Below are positions 19,701-28,208 of a stretch of DNA of 64,000 bases, piece after piece. Position 1 is the stretch's first letter. Each line of letters opens with the position of its first letter. A program made the translations under genes and the position numbers. Source of the DNA: UBA5109 sp963975155 (GTDB lineage Bacteria; Pseudomonadota; Gammaproteobacteria; Pseudomonadales; Pseudohongiellaceae); contig CAXBFG010000001.1 in NCBI GenBank assembly GCA_963975155.1, positions 424,209 through 488,208 of the forward strand, written 5' to 3'. Below the pieces are notes generated by a model, which made no database searches, was not told the DNA's origin, and worked only from the letters and a program-made list of their open reading frames with translations.

Positions 19701-20333
19701 AAATTCTTCAGTTGTTAAAAAACGGACATCATTGGTGGCAACCACCGGACAATCAAACTCAGTTGCCAGCTCTACTGCAGCATGAATGTATATTTCTTCG
19801 CCGGGGCGTTCCGTGCGTTGTAATTCCAGATAGAAGCTATCAGGAAACAAGGACATCCAGTACTGCAACTGTGTTTTTGCCAGCTCAAGATCATCATTTA
19901 ATAGTGCCTGACCAATGGCACCTTCCCGTGCGCCGGACAAAGCAATCAATCCTGCACTGTATTCTTCCAGCCATTGCAGCTGGGTAATCACTTTTCCGCG
20001 CCGCTGCCCTTCTTGATATGATTTCGAGATTATCCTTATAAGATTTTGATATCCTTCATTATTTTTAATAAGCAAGGTCAGCAATGCTGTGCTATCCTCG
20101 CTTTTCCCGTCGTGAACCATCAAATCGCAGCCGCAGATGGGTTTAATACCTTTATTGATAGCTGTCGAATAGAATTTAATCAAGGCATAGAAATTGGCGA
20201 GGTCGGTCAGTGCAACAGCCGGCTGCCCTAAAGCAATGGCCTTATTGATGAGTTCTGGTACACGGACCAGGCCATCGACCAGAGAGTATTCAGAATGAAC
20301 TTTAAGATGTATGAATGAAGGAGTTTCTGCCAT
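16797..20333 (-). CDS. dnaE: DNA polymerase III subunit alpha
   Basis: DnaE is the replicative polymerase subunit. Its 1178 aa comprise an N-terminal PHP domain (from FIHLKVHSEYSLVDG), the C-family polymerase core with the catalytic Asp motif MPDFDVDFCMDGRDR near residue 400, a helix-hairpin-helix, an OB domain near 1000-1080 and a C-terminal tau-binding region. No intein or break is seen. The 372-base upstream gap contains a structured repeat. Confidence 0.98.
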   Translation of the reverse strand: MAETPSFIHLKVHSEYSLVDGLVRVPELINKAIALGQPAVALTDLANFYALIKFYSTAINKGIKPICGCDLMVHDGKSEDSTALLTLLIKNNEGYQNLIRIISKSYQEGQRRGKVITQLQWLEEYSAGLIALSGAREGAIGQALLNDDLELAKTQLQYWMSLFPDSFYLELQRTERPGEEIYIHAAVELATEFDCPVVATNDVRFLTTEEFEAHEARVCINDRRTLDDPRRPRQFSDVQYLRSTEEMQALFSDIPEALQNSVEIAKRCNLELSLGTPCLPDYPVPQDMNIDTYMRKLSEEGLQQRLKDMPALADAGKQKLYQERLDFELDIIIQMGFPGYFLIVMEFIQWAKDNGIPVGPGRGSGAGSLVAYSLKITDLDPLQYDLLFERFLNPERISMPDFDVDFCMDGRDRVIEHVAELYGRDAVSQIITFGTMAAKGVIRDVARVQGKSYALADKLSKLVPFEIGMTLEKAMSAEPQLASFVANDEEAEEIMEMAFKLEGVVRNVGKHAGGVVIAPGRLTDFTPLYCDETGSNLVTQYDMTDVEKAGLVKFDFLGLRTLTIINWAVGMINAEQAEHKTQQAEGEKPEPVDIVHIPLDDPEVYQLLINGETTAVFQLESKGMKELIKRLKPNTFEDIIALVALYRPGPLGSGMVDDFINRKHGAEVVYPHPLVEPILKNTYGVILYQEQVMKIAQVLANYSLGGADMLRRAMGKKKPEEMQQQREIFMAGAIKNNIDSKQAEGIFDLMAKFAGYGFNKSHSAAYALVSYQTAWLKRHYPAHFMASVLSADMQNTDKIVVLADECRRMELPLQAPDVNIGRYGFTVAYTDKQAQVIYGLGAIKGLGEGPIENIIKTREESGVFHNLFDFCKRVDLSVINKRSIEALIRSGAFDSISTNVDRAVLLASMNEAIRTAEQAARIEESGVDDLFGALVPDNETEIDVYENFRHIRPWSEQRRLQEEKESLGLYLSGHPIEEYLPEIARITKNRIANLRADNTAQLVIGLVHDMRIIRSKRGDNIAILTLDDQSARIEVSLFGEVYERVRESLSKDAIILVEGQVSQNEYAGDGSLQIRAKSLISFQEARESYLRHITLNLRADGFCLEALQKLEHILEDYIYRPQQESSSGNKACKVVVNYAREGVQGKIAFGKSWRVKPDDELLHRLKEQYGEQGVSLGY

Positions 20334-20441
20334 AACCGGGACTGCTTTAGTAATGAATTAAGTGTAACGGGATTGCTCTTAAACTAACAATTTATTTCTT
20401 ATTTGCTGGCAAATGAAATGGATATTTTTATGTTTATTGTT

Positions 20442-20562
20442 CAGTCATGATGGGCAGCAGCCTTACGTCGACACGCCAAAATGCGCACATCCCTGTGCAG
20501 GCTCGGCTGATGACCTCCTGTCGTCAGACGGTCGCCGAATGGCAGGCTGCTCAACATGACTG
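20442..20562 (+). repeat. Structured intergenic repeat, copy A (dnaE-rnhB gap)
   Basis: The 20334-20705 gap holds this element. Outer arms CAGTCATG (20442-20449) and CATGACTG (20555-20562) are perfect inverted repeats, extended inward by GCAGC/GCTGC. Inside are a hairpin with stem GCACA/TGTGC around a CATCC-type loop and a second stem GGCTGATGAC/GTCGTCAGAC. The core from about 20466 to 20550 matches copy B near 36.4 kb in reverse orientation. Outside the element the gap holds only a 14-bp palindrome at 20609-20622 (TTTCATCGATGAAA) and presumably the dnaE promoter. No gene was seen. Confidence 0.75.
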
Positions 20563-20705
20563 TGCGTGTAACACCCTTGAAAAATTCAAACATGGAAAGC
20601 GAAACGATTTCATCGATGAAAAGTGATTTAGCAACAATCGACGACTTTTCCCGCTAATCAAAGCCTAAACTTCAGAATGAAATACTATATTAACTCTGGT
20701 GGTAG

Positions 20706-21302
20706 CTAAATTGCGTCCAACACGGCTTTTACCGGAGCAAAACTACGTCGATGGGCTGGGCAGGCACCATAGGCTCGCAGGGCCCGCAAATGTTCGGGAG
20801 TCGGATAGCCCTTATGCCTGGCAAAACCATAGTTCGGATATTGCTCATGTAAAGACTGTAAGCACTTGTCCCTGTAAACTTTAGCCAGAATGGATGCGGC
20901 TGCTATTGATTGAATCAGTTGATCCCCTTTGACCACAGCTTTTGAATGGAACTCCCATACCGGGCAGCGATTGCCATCAACATAGATAAAATCGGGCTGC
21001 ACAGACAAGCCAGCTACAGCTCGTTGCATGGCCAGCAGGCTGGCCTGCAGGATATTAATACGGTCAATTTCAGACACATCAGCCTCTGCAATGGCGAAAG
21101 CCAAAGCCGATGCTTTAATGCTTTGGGCCAAGGATTCACGCTTAAGCGGGCTCAGTTGTTTGGAATCTTTCAAACCTGGAATGGCTAAATCCGGATTCAA
21201 TACCACAGCTGCAGCCACCACATTTCCGGCCAGCGGACCTCTGCCTACCTCATCGACACCGGCTATCAGTTGATGTCCGGCTTCACCGGCTTCGCAAAAC
21301 AA
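20706..21302 (-). CDS. rnhB: Ribonuclease HII
   Basis: RnhB removes RNA embedded in DNA, including misincorporated ribonucleotides. It has the type 2 RNase H signature GVDEVGRGPLAGNV with the catalytic Asp-Glu pair and a further acidic residue in the YVDGNRCP region. It has 198 aa. The start appears to be TTG at 21302 with an AAGAG-type site; no upstream ATG fits. It ends the lpxD-fabZ-lpxA-lpxB-rnhB series common in proteobacteria. Confidence 0.95.
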   Translation of the reverse strand: MFCEAGEAGHQLIAGVDEVGRGPLAGNVVAAAVVLNPDLAIPGLKDSKQLSPLKRESLAQSIKASALAFAIAEADVSEIDRINILQASLLAMQRAVAGLSVQPDFIYVDGNRCPVWEFHSKAVVKGDQLIQSIAAASILAKVYRDKCLQSLHEQYPNYGFARHKGYPTPEHLRALRAYGACPAHRRSFAPVKAVLDAI

Positions 21303-21318
21303 TAGAATGCTCTTGCTC

Positions 21319-22464
21319 CTAGGCTTTTATTAATCTCAATACTGCTTTGGCTGCGCTCTCATTGGCATTTCTACGTAACTGCTGATGGATATGCCTATAT
21401 TCCTGGTTGAGCAACGCTTGTTTATTTTCATCTTCGAGTAGTATCTCAATACTTTTAAAAAGTGCTTTGGCATTAACTTCAGCCTGTACTTTTTCTTCAA
21501 CCAGAAGCTTGCCAGCCAGCAAATTCGGCAGGGAGAAATACGGCACTTTCAACATTCTTGAAATAATGGCATATGAAATAGCGGCCATTTTGTAACATAC
21601 GAGCATAGGTTTTTTCAGCAGTAGCGCCTCCAGTGTGGCGGTTCCAGAGGCAATAAGAATAGCGTCCGCTGCCGACATCACCTCATGTGACTGAGCATCA
21701 AACAGCCTGAGCTGCAAGTCCGGGAAGTCCCTGGCTAGCAGTTTTTCTATCTGTTCTTTCCTGTCTGAATTCGCACAGGGAATGGCCAGTTGAATTGCAG
21801 GCCAACGCTCCCGACACAAACGTGCACAAGCCAAAAATTCCGGCGCCAGTCTTGCCACCTCCCCTGCACGACTACCAGGCAGTAAAGCCAGAACAGGCCT
21901 GTCTTTATCCAAACCCAGCGTTTGCCTGGCAAGCATCTTATCTGCTTCGAGTGGAATGATATCGGCCAGCGGATGTCCAACACACACTACTGGAACAGCA
22001 TGCTGTTCGTAAAATTGAGCTTCAAAGGGAAAAAGTGTCAGCATCAGGTCAACTGATTGTTCGATTTTGGCAATGCGTTTACTGCGCCAGGCCCAAACGG
22101 AAGGACTGACATAATGTACAGTCGGAACGCCCAGCTGCCTTAAACGCTTTTCAATACTGAGGTTAAAATCCGGTGAGTCGATACCGACAAAAACATCCGG
22201 TTTATTGACGGTAAAATGTTTTAACAAGCTTTTTCTTATGCCTAATAATTCCGGCAATCGCTTAAGAGGCTCCAGCAAACCCATGACTGACAACCTTTCC
22301 ATAGGCACCATGGACTGCAGTCCCTGGTTTGACATTAGCTGCCCACCAATGCCTTCAAACTTTGCATCAGGAAATTGTTTTTTTAATGCGGACATTAGAC
22401 CGGCGCCAAGAATGTCACCGGAACTTTCACCTGCCAGAATTCCAATTCGTAGAGGCTTGGTCAT
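21319..22464 (-). CDS. lpxB: Lipid-A-disaccharide synthase
   Basis: LpxB condenses UDP-diacylglucosamine with lipid X to form the lipid A disaccharide at the inner membrane surface. The 381-residue GT19 protein opens with RIGILAGESSGDILGAGLM and contains YVSPSVWAWR, LLPGSRAGEV and the ASGTATLEALL motif. It lies 9 bases downstream of lpxA and 16 bases upstream of rnhB, consistent with one operon. Confidence 0.97.
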   Translation of the reverse strand: MTKPLRIGILAGESSGDILGAGLMSALKKQFPDAKFEGIGGQLMSNQGLQSMVPMERLSVMGLLEPLKRLPELLGIRKSLLKHFTVNKPDVFVGIDSPDFNLSIEKRLRQLGVPTVHYVSPSVWAWRSKRIAKIEQSVDLMLTLFPFEAQFYEQHAVPVVCVGHPLADIIPLEADKMLARQTLGLDKDRPVLALLPGSRAGEVARLAPEFLACARLCRERWPAIQLAIPCANSDRKEQIEKLLARDFPDLQLRLFDAQSHEVMSAADAILIASGTATLEALLLKKPMLVCYKMAAISYAIISRMLKVPYFSLPNLLAGKLLVEEKVQAEVNAKALFKSIEILLEDENKQALLNQEYRHIHQQLRRNANESAAKAVLRLIKA

Positions 22465-22473
22465 GCTGAAATA

Positions 22474-23244
22474 TTAACGGGTGATGCCTTTTGTGGAAGC
22501 ACGCACGGAATCAATAAGAACCTGAACTTCCTGACACTCTTCAGCCAGATCCTGCATAGCCAGCAGGGCCTCTTCGGTAGTTCTGCCATCACGATAAAGT
22601 ATTTTATAAGCCTGTCTGATATATCGAATTGCATCTTTACTGAAACCCCTGCGTTCGAGGCCGGTACTGTTTATCCCACGCGCAACCGGTGGATATCCGT
22701 TGACAATCATATAAGCTGGCACATCCATATTGACGTGAGTTAAACCACCTATGAAACTGTGTACTCCAATTTTTAAAAACTGATAGACACCCGAATAACC
22801 GGCAAGAATCGCCCAGTCACCAACCTCAACATGACCACTTACGGCAGCATTATTGGAAAATATAGTGTGATTGCCTATGACACAATCATGCGCCACATGC
22901 GTATAGGGCATAAATAAATTATCGGATCCAATACGGGTTATACCACCCCCAACTTCTGTGCCTCGATGAATGGTAGCGCCCTCTCTTATCGTGTTGTTAT
23001 CACCCATTTCAAGATAGCTAGTTTCACCGTGATATTTCAGGTCAGAGGGATCTTCCCCAACAGAAGCAAACTGGAAAATCTGATTATTCTTGCCCAGTTT
23101 TGTATGGCTTCTGATAACTACATGCGAGGCGATTTTGCAGCCATCACCGATAACGACCTCCGGACCAATAATAGTCCAGGGGCCAATTTCAACATTACTG
23201 CCTATACTCGCTGAAGGATCGATAATTGGATCATGCATTTTCAT
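22474..23244 (-). CDS. lpxA: UDP-N-acetylglucosamine acyltransferase
   Basis: LpxA is the first acyltransferase of lipid A synthesis. It is a 256-residue left-handed beta-helix of hexapeptide repeats (for example IDPSASIGSNVEIGP), with the catalytic His in the YTHVAHDCVIGN segment. It lies between fabZ and lpxB. A second ATG two codons downstream is an equally good start. Confidence 0.97.
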   Translation of the reverse strand: MKMHDPIIDPSASIGSNVEIGPWTIIGPEVVIGDGCKIASHVVIRSHTKLGKNNQIFQFASVGEDPSDLKYHGETSYLEMGDNNTIREGATIHRGTEVGGGITRIGSDNLFMPYTHVAHDCVIGNHTIFSNNAAVSGHVEVGDWAILAGYSGVYQFLKIGVHSFIGGLTHVNMDVPAYMIVNGYPPVARGINSTGLERRGFSKDAIRYIRQAYKILYRDGRTTEEALLAMQDLAEECQEVQVLIDSVRASTKGITR

Positions 23245-23295
23245 GTCAATATCCCATGTTGCCGGATGTTAATGCCAGGAGTTCGGTATAACTTT

Positions 23296-23733
23296 TTATT
23301 CCTGGCGTTCTGCACAAAGTATTTCGGCTTCACAAGTAGTCTTTCCATCAACAGTTGCCTTACACCTGAATTTATAAATGCCGCGTCTCACAGTTAATAT
23401 TTCAGATTCAAGAATCAACTGATCACCAGGAACAACCGGTCGTTTAAAACGCACGCCATCAGCCCCGACGAAATAATACAGGTAGCCATCTTTCGGCTTT
23501 TTTTCCTGGCTCTTGAATCCCAACACTCCAGATGCCTGAGCCATTGCTTCAATAATCAGCACTCCCGGCATAATGGGTTTGTGTGGAAAATGACCGAGAA
23601 AAAATTCCTCATTGCCTGTGACATTTTTATAGGCTTTTATATATTTATTTGGCTCAAGTTCAAGCACTCTGTCTACCAGCAAAAATGGATAGCGCTGCGG
23701 TAAATATTCTTTTATCTCTTCAACATACATCAT
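23296..23733 (-). CDS. fabZ: 3-hydroxyacyl-ACP dehydratase FabZ
   Basis: FabZ dehydrates beta-hydroxyacyl-ACP in fatty-acid elongation. The hot-dog fold has the active His in GHFPHKPIMPGV and the Glu in LIIEAMAQASGV. It has 145 residues, the normal length. It lies between lpxD and lpxA, which compete with it for hydroxyacyl-ACP, the usual genomic pairing. Confidence 0.97.
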   Translation of the reverse strand: MMYVEEIKEYLPQRYPFLLVDRVLELEPNKYIKAYKNVTGNEEFFLGHFPHKPIMPGVLIIEAMAQASGVLGFKSQEKKPKDGYLYYFVGADGVRFKRPVVPGDQLILESEILTVRRGIYKFRCKATVDGKTTCEAEILCAERQE

Positions 23734-23766
23734 ATAAGTATTACCTTGGTTAGCGAACGCAAACGA

Positions 23767-24801
23767 CTATTTTTGAGTTTTTTTCATAGATTTAGCCAAA
23801 CTGTCCAACTGTCGAAAACGCACAATATTCTTTTTCCATTCTGCTGTTGGGGAAAGCCCCGTGCCTGATGAATAACTGCCGGCTTGTCGAATAGATTGAT
23901 TAACCAGCGACATAGCTGTAACGGTTACACCATCGGCTATCTCTATATGATTAACAATCCCGACGCCGCCAGCTATCACGCAGTTTTTACCAATTATTGA
24001 ACTACCGGCAACAGCGCTGCATCCACAAATAACCGTGTTATCACCTATCCGCACATTGTGAGCTATCTGCACCTGGTTATCTATCTTTACACCATTGCCG
24101 ATCACAGTATCATCCAACGCACCTCTATCTATACAGGAATTTGCACCTACTTCAACATCGTTACCAAGAATGACGCTGCCTAATTGGGCAATTTTTACGT
24201 ACCGCTCTCCATCTCTGGCAAATCCAAAGCCATCACTGCCAATAACCGTACCTGCATATATATGTGCACGTTTGCCAATTTTTATATCGTGACTCAAGGT
24301 CACATTGGCTTCGATTTTGCTTGCTTCGCCAATCTGTACATTGGCTTCTATAACAGTGTTGGGGGCAATACTCACACCATTGGCAATTTTTACACCTTCA
24401 GCGATTACTACATTTGCGCCCACCGAGACACCATGACCCAAACTGGCCGAAGCATGTATGTTTGCACTGGGGTGAATTTCCTGGGTCGAGTCGGAAAGCT
24501 GGTTAAAAAGTTGGGAAGCCCTTGCATAACAGACGTAGGGATCATCTGTTAGCAATTTATTACCTGCATAGTTTTCTGCCTGATCTTTATGCAGGATTAC
24601 CGCAGAAGCATGGGTTTCAAGTAATTCATTGTAATAACGGGTATTGTGGTAAAAACTTAAATCGCCACTAAGTGCCGCCTTTAGAGTCGCCAATGCATTG
24701 ATTTGTACAGAGCCATCCCCTACTAATTCTGCATCAAGTAAGCCTGCTAGTGTCGCTAGGTCATAGGGTGCTGAAGAAAGTGAGTTTGAAGAATTAGACA
24801 C
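23767..24801 (-). CDS. lpxD: UDP-3-O-acylglucosamine N-acyltransferase
   Basis: LpxD adds the second hydroxyacyl chain in lipid A synthesis. It has an N-terminal uridine-binding domain (LATLKAALSGDLSFY) followed by hexapeptide repeats and the IDNQVQIAHNVRIG segment with the catalytic His. It has 344 aa. The start is GTG at 24801 without a clear ribosome site, so the first few residues are uncertain. It lies between skp and fabZ. Confidence 0.96.
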   Translation of the reverse strand: MSNSSNSLSSAPYDLATLAGLLDAELVGDGSVQINALATLKAALSGDLSFYHNTRYYNELLETHASAVILHKDQAENYAGNKLLTDDPYVCYARASQLFNQLSDSTQEIHPSANIHASASLGHGVSVGANVVIAEGVKIANGVSIAPNTVIEANVQIGEASKIEANVTLSHDIKIGKRAHIYAGTVIGSDGFGFARDGERYVKIAQLGSVILGNDVEVGANSCIDRGALDDTVIGNGVKIDNQVQIAHNVRIGDNTVICGCSAVAGSSIIGKNCVIAGGVGIVNHIEIADGVTVTAMSLVNQSIRQAGSYSSGTGLSPTAEWKKNIVRFRQLDSLAKSMKKTQK

Positions 24802-24822
24802 ACTGGTATGGTTGCAAGCGCT

Positions 24823-25350
24823 TTATTGCTGCTGATTTAATTTTGCGGTCACCTGTGCGGTAATATCCAGGGCCCCTTTATAGAATAACGCGACTTCTGC
24901 TCGTAAAACGATGTCATAATCCTGCTCTTCCACTACATCGCTTATTGCCTGGATCAGATTAGAAGAATAGGTCTGCTCAAATGCTTCCCTTCTTTGTTGA
25001 ACTACCGTATCGACTCTTTGTTCGAGGTATTGGTACTGTACACCGATCTCTTCCAGCTCTTCCATTATGGTTCTTCTTTCTGCCTCACTAAGGACTTCAG
25101 CATCGACTCTCATGCGCTCCTGAAGCGCAGTACCTTCCTGTGCCAGTTCTCTAATTCTTCTGGAATCATTTTCTGTTTCGACACTCAACCTTTCCTGCAC
25201 AGCAGTAGCCAGTTCAGAGTTATATAAGGCAGCGGCCATATCCAGTATGGCTACCTTAAGTTCTGCGCCAACAGTATCAGCCTGTGCAAAGGCATTGCCG
25301 GTGAAAAACAGGCTGCAAACCACAAAATATAGCTTAAATTTACTTTTCAT
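24823..25350 (-). CDS. skp: Periplasmic OmpH/Skp-family chaperone
   Basis: Skp holds unfolded outer-membrane proteins for BamA. The ATG at 25350 has a GGAA site and opens a signal peptide (MKSKFKLYFVVCSLFFTGNAFAQ), giving 175 aa; a longer frame to 25377 is unlikely. The mature part is mostly charged coiled coil, matching the tentacle arms, with a short C-terminal VLRAEVALFYKGALDIT beta segment. It sits directly downstream of bamA as usual. Confidence 0.92.
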   Translation of the reverse strand: MKSKFKLYFVVCSLFFTGNAFAQADTVGAELKVAILDMAAALYNSELATAVQERLSVETENDSRRIRELAQEGTALQERMRVDAEVLSEAERRTIMEELEEIGVQYQYLEQRVDTVVQQRREAFEQTYSSNLIQAISDVVEEQDYDIVLRAEVALFYKGALDITAQVTAKLNQQQ

Positions 25351-25435
25351 GTTGATTCCACACATATTTATTATCAAACCCCATCACACGGCTATACACA
25401 GCCGAGGCTGTTAGTTGTTTTAAAATTTTAGATAC

Positions 25436-28168
25436 CTAGAAGCTTTGTCCAATATCAAACTGGAAAAATTCACTCTCGTCAATGATACTGTTATTAAAAG
25501 GTTTAGCAAGACTAAAGGTCATGACCCCCAAAAACCCGGAAAACCAGCTTAATGAAAATCCGGCTGAATATCTGAACTCATCAAATGAGAAATTTGAGCA
25601 GTTATTACTGGCTACCTGCCTGTCTGTACAATAACTGGAGAATACATTTCCGGCATCAAGAAATACACTGGATCTCAGTCGGTTCCTATCCTCAACAAAA
25701 CCAAGCGGAAACAATATTTCTGCAGTACCAACCGCCTGAATATTCCCCCCAAAGGGTTGGGGGCGACCTGAATATATTGGCGCTACATCCAGCTCATTGG
25801 TATACACCGGCTGGCCGGTAGCATCGTATATGAGGTTATTGTTGGCGTCTACGGCTTGCTCAAGCGTATAGGCACGCTCAGAACTTCGATCAACAGTAGC
25901 ATTTCCAAAGCCATCCAAAACCAGATCACCATTACTGTCACGCAGTAATTCGGTAAATTGTGGCGAATATGAGAGAGCAAATGAACTTCTTGGACCCAGG
26001 GTATTCGTCCTGAAACCACGCACCGTATTCAGACCGCCAGCATAAAAGTTCCGGTAAAATGGCAACTGCTGCGAACTGCCGTAAGCGTCTCCATAGCCAA
26101 TAGTTGACTCAAGATGAAAAAGCCATTCAGAAGAAAGAAAAGGCAGAGCCCGATTCATTCGCAGATAGGTTTCTGCATTCAAACTCAAACGATAAAAAGA
26201 CAGATCACTGCCAGGCACGGCAAATTCGAATGAGATATTTTGCTGATTTCCGCCGGTTGCAAACAAGCCCGGCTGCTGTAAGTTGTTTCTTCTCCAATTC
26301 AGGGTCAGTGTCAGATCATTAAATTTGTTGCCCTCCTTATCAATAAAGCCCGGCTCAATTTCTGTAAAGGCTGAAGCTGGCAGGCTGGATAAAGGCGCCA
26401 GTACTGCATCCGAATAGGTGTAGACAGTTCCCGTGCCAGTATCTGTAAATTCGCTACTGCGCAGTTGCTGGGAAACATAGTTTGTAATCAGCGGGTCAAG
26501 TAATGGGCTGCCAATAATCTCCTGTACCGGACCAAAACCTGTTTCAATTTTGGTATTGGTATAACCCAGGGAAAAATTTAAAAACTGGTTCTCATTGATG
26601 GGATAACCAAAATTGACCGTCGCACCGAATTGATTGGTACTGTAACTGGCCAGGTTAAGCTCAGCATAATCTGACTTTGTATAAAATACCGAAAAGCCTC
26701 TGCTTACACCATCAATAGTGTAATAAGGATCCAGGAAATTAAATCGATAGCTGGTGGAAAAGCGGTTGGTATTTACACCTACACCGACCTGATTACCGGT
26801 ACCTAAAAAGTTGGCTTCCTGCAACTCGGTACTTAAAGTCATGCCCTGCACCTGTGCATAACCGATGGCGAAATTTATCGTCCCTGAAAGTTGTTCTTCA
26901 ACCGTATACTCAACATCTATCTGGTCAGTTACTCCACCAACTTCATTGGTCTCATATTCAACTGAAGAAAAATAACCAAGCCTTTCCAGTCTCACCTTTG
27001 ATTGCTCAATAGCGTTAGCTGAGGCTGGCGCGCCTTCCATTTGCCGCATTTCCTGGCGCAAAACTTCATCGATTGTTCTGGTATTGCCACTGAAATTAAT
27101 TCTGTTGACGTAGGTCCGGTTGCCTGGAACAACAAAAAAAGTTACGTCTACAGTACCTTCATCTTCATCAATAATAGGAACGCCATTAACTTCTGCGAAA
27201 AAGTATCCCCGGTTAGTCAGGCTGTTAGTCATAGCCTCGGATATCTGTGTTATCAAAATCTGTGAAAACACCTGTCCGGGCTGTATGAAATTCATCAGGG
27301 AATTAAGTAAATTTTCAGAGCCAACAAGATCTCCCGCCAAAGATACGTCATCTATCCTGTAGATCTCACCTTCATCTATATTAATGGTGATATAGATTTC
27401 TTCTTTATTGGGTGAAAGTGAAACCACAGGTAAAGTAATAGAAAAATTCACATAACCCTGATCCCTGTAAAATGATTCCAGCCTTTCCAGATCGCCGGTA
27501 ATTTCTTCGCGAGTATAGCGATCATCGCCACGAAAAAATGATGTGAAATGTGACTCCTTCAGCTCAAACAAATCCAGCAATTCTTCATCACTAAAAGCCT
27601 GATTGCCGATAAAATTGATATGCACAATTTTAGAAGGATCACCTTCAGTAATGTTTATCAGCAGAGATACACGATTACGTTCCAGTTCGTCAATAACCAC
27701 TTCGACAGTGGCACCATAAAGACCTTGTGCTACATACTGACTTTCCAGAGCAATCTGCAATCCTTCCAGTACTGAAGGGTTAAATAACTCGCCTACACTC
27801 AATCCAAGGCTGTCTAAATTTTCAAATAAGATATCTTCCGGAATAGCATCATTTCCTTCAATCTCGACACTGCTGATTGAGGGTCTTTCCACGACACTTA
27901 TAATCAGTTCGTTGTTGGCCCCTTGCCGCACTGCAATATCATCAAAAAAACCGGTAGCCATTAAATCGCGGATGATATTTGCTATGGCTGCCTGATCAAT
28001 TTCATCGCCAATGTTGACGCTTAACACACTGAAAATAGAAGTAGATGAAACACGCTGCAGGTTTTCCAGAAAAATCTCGGAAACAGTAAATGTTTGCGCA
28101 AAGACAAGAATCGGGAATTGAAAAACAAGGACACAAAAAAGTGATAAACGCTGTATAAATCTAAGCAT
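25436..28168 (-). CDS. bamA: Outer membrane assembly factor BamA
   Basis: BamA is the central beta-barrel of the BAM complex. It has a signal peptide, five POTRA domains (to about residue 425) and an Omp85 barrel with the conserved NTVRGFRTNTLGPRS in loop 6, ending in a C-terminal Phe as in barrel proteins. At 910 aa it is about 100 residues longer than the E. coli protein. The excess lies in two barrel loops; one, coded near 25752-25960, is rich in Asp/Asn with DSNGD and DANNN clusters that could bind calcium (inference). The rseP-bamA-skp order is standard. Confidence 0.97.
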   Translation of the reverse strand: MLRFIQRLSLFCVLVFQFPILVFAQTFTVSEIFLENLQRVSSTSIFSVLSVNIGDEIDQAAIANIIRDLMATGFFDDIAVRQGANNELIISVVERPSISSVEIEGNDAIPEDILFENLDSLGLSVGELFNPSVLEGLQIALESQYVAQGLYGATVEVVIDELERNRVSLLINITEGDPSKIVHINFIGNQAFSDEELLDLFELKESHFTSFFRGDDRYTREEITGDLERLESFYRDQGYVNFSITLPVVSLSPNKEEIYITINIDEGEIYRIDDVSLAGDLVGSENLLNSLMNFIQPGQVFSQILITQISEAMTNSLTNRGYFFAEVNGVPIIDEDEGTVDVTFFVVPGNRTYVNRINFSGNTRTIDEVLRQEMRQMEGAPASANAIEQSKVRLERLGYFSSVEYETNEVGGVTDQIDVEYTVEEQLSGTINFAIGYAQVQGMTLSTELQEANFLGTGNQVGVGVNTNRFSTSYRFNFLDPYYTIDGVSRGFSVFYTKSDYAELNLASYSTNQFGATVNFGYPINENQFLNFSLGYTNTKIETGFGPVQEIIGSPLLDPLITNYVSQQLRSSEFTDTGTGTVYTYSDAVLAPLSSLPASAFTEIEPGFIDKEGNKFNDLTLTLNWRRNNLQQPGLFATGGNQQNISFEFAVPGSDLSFYRLSLNAETYLRMNRALPFLSSEWLFHLESTIGYGDAYGSSQQLPFYRNFYAGGLNTVRGFRTNTLGPRSSFALSYSPQFTELLRDSNGDLVLDGFGNATVDRSSERAYTLEQAVDANNNLIYDATGQPVYTNELDVAPIYSGRPQPFGGNIQAVGTAEILFPLGFVEDRNRLRSSVFLDAGNVFSSYCTDRQVASNNCSNFSFDEFRYSAGFSLSWFSGFLGVMTFSLAKPFNNSIIDESEFFQFDIGQSF

Positions 28169-28208
28169 AATTAAAGTCTTGATACCTGGGTCTGGGGGTA
28201 GGCATTTC

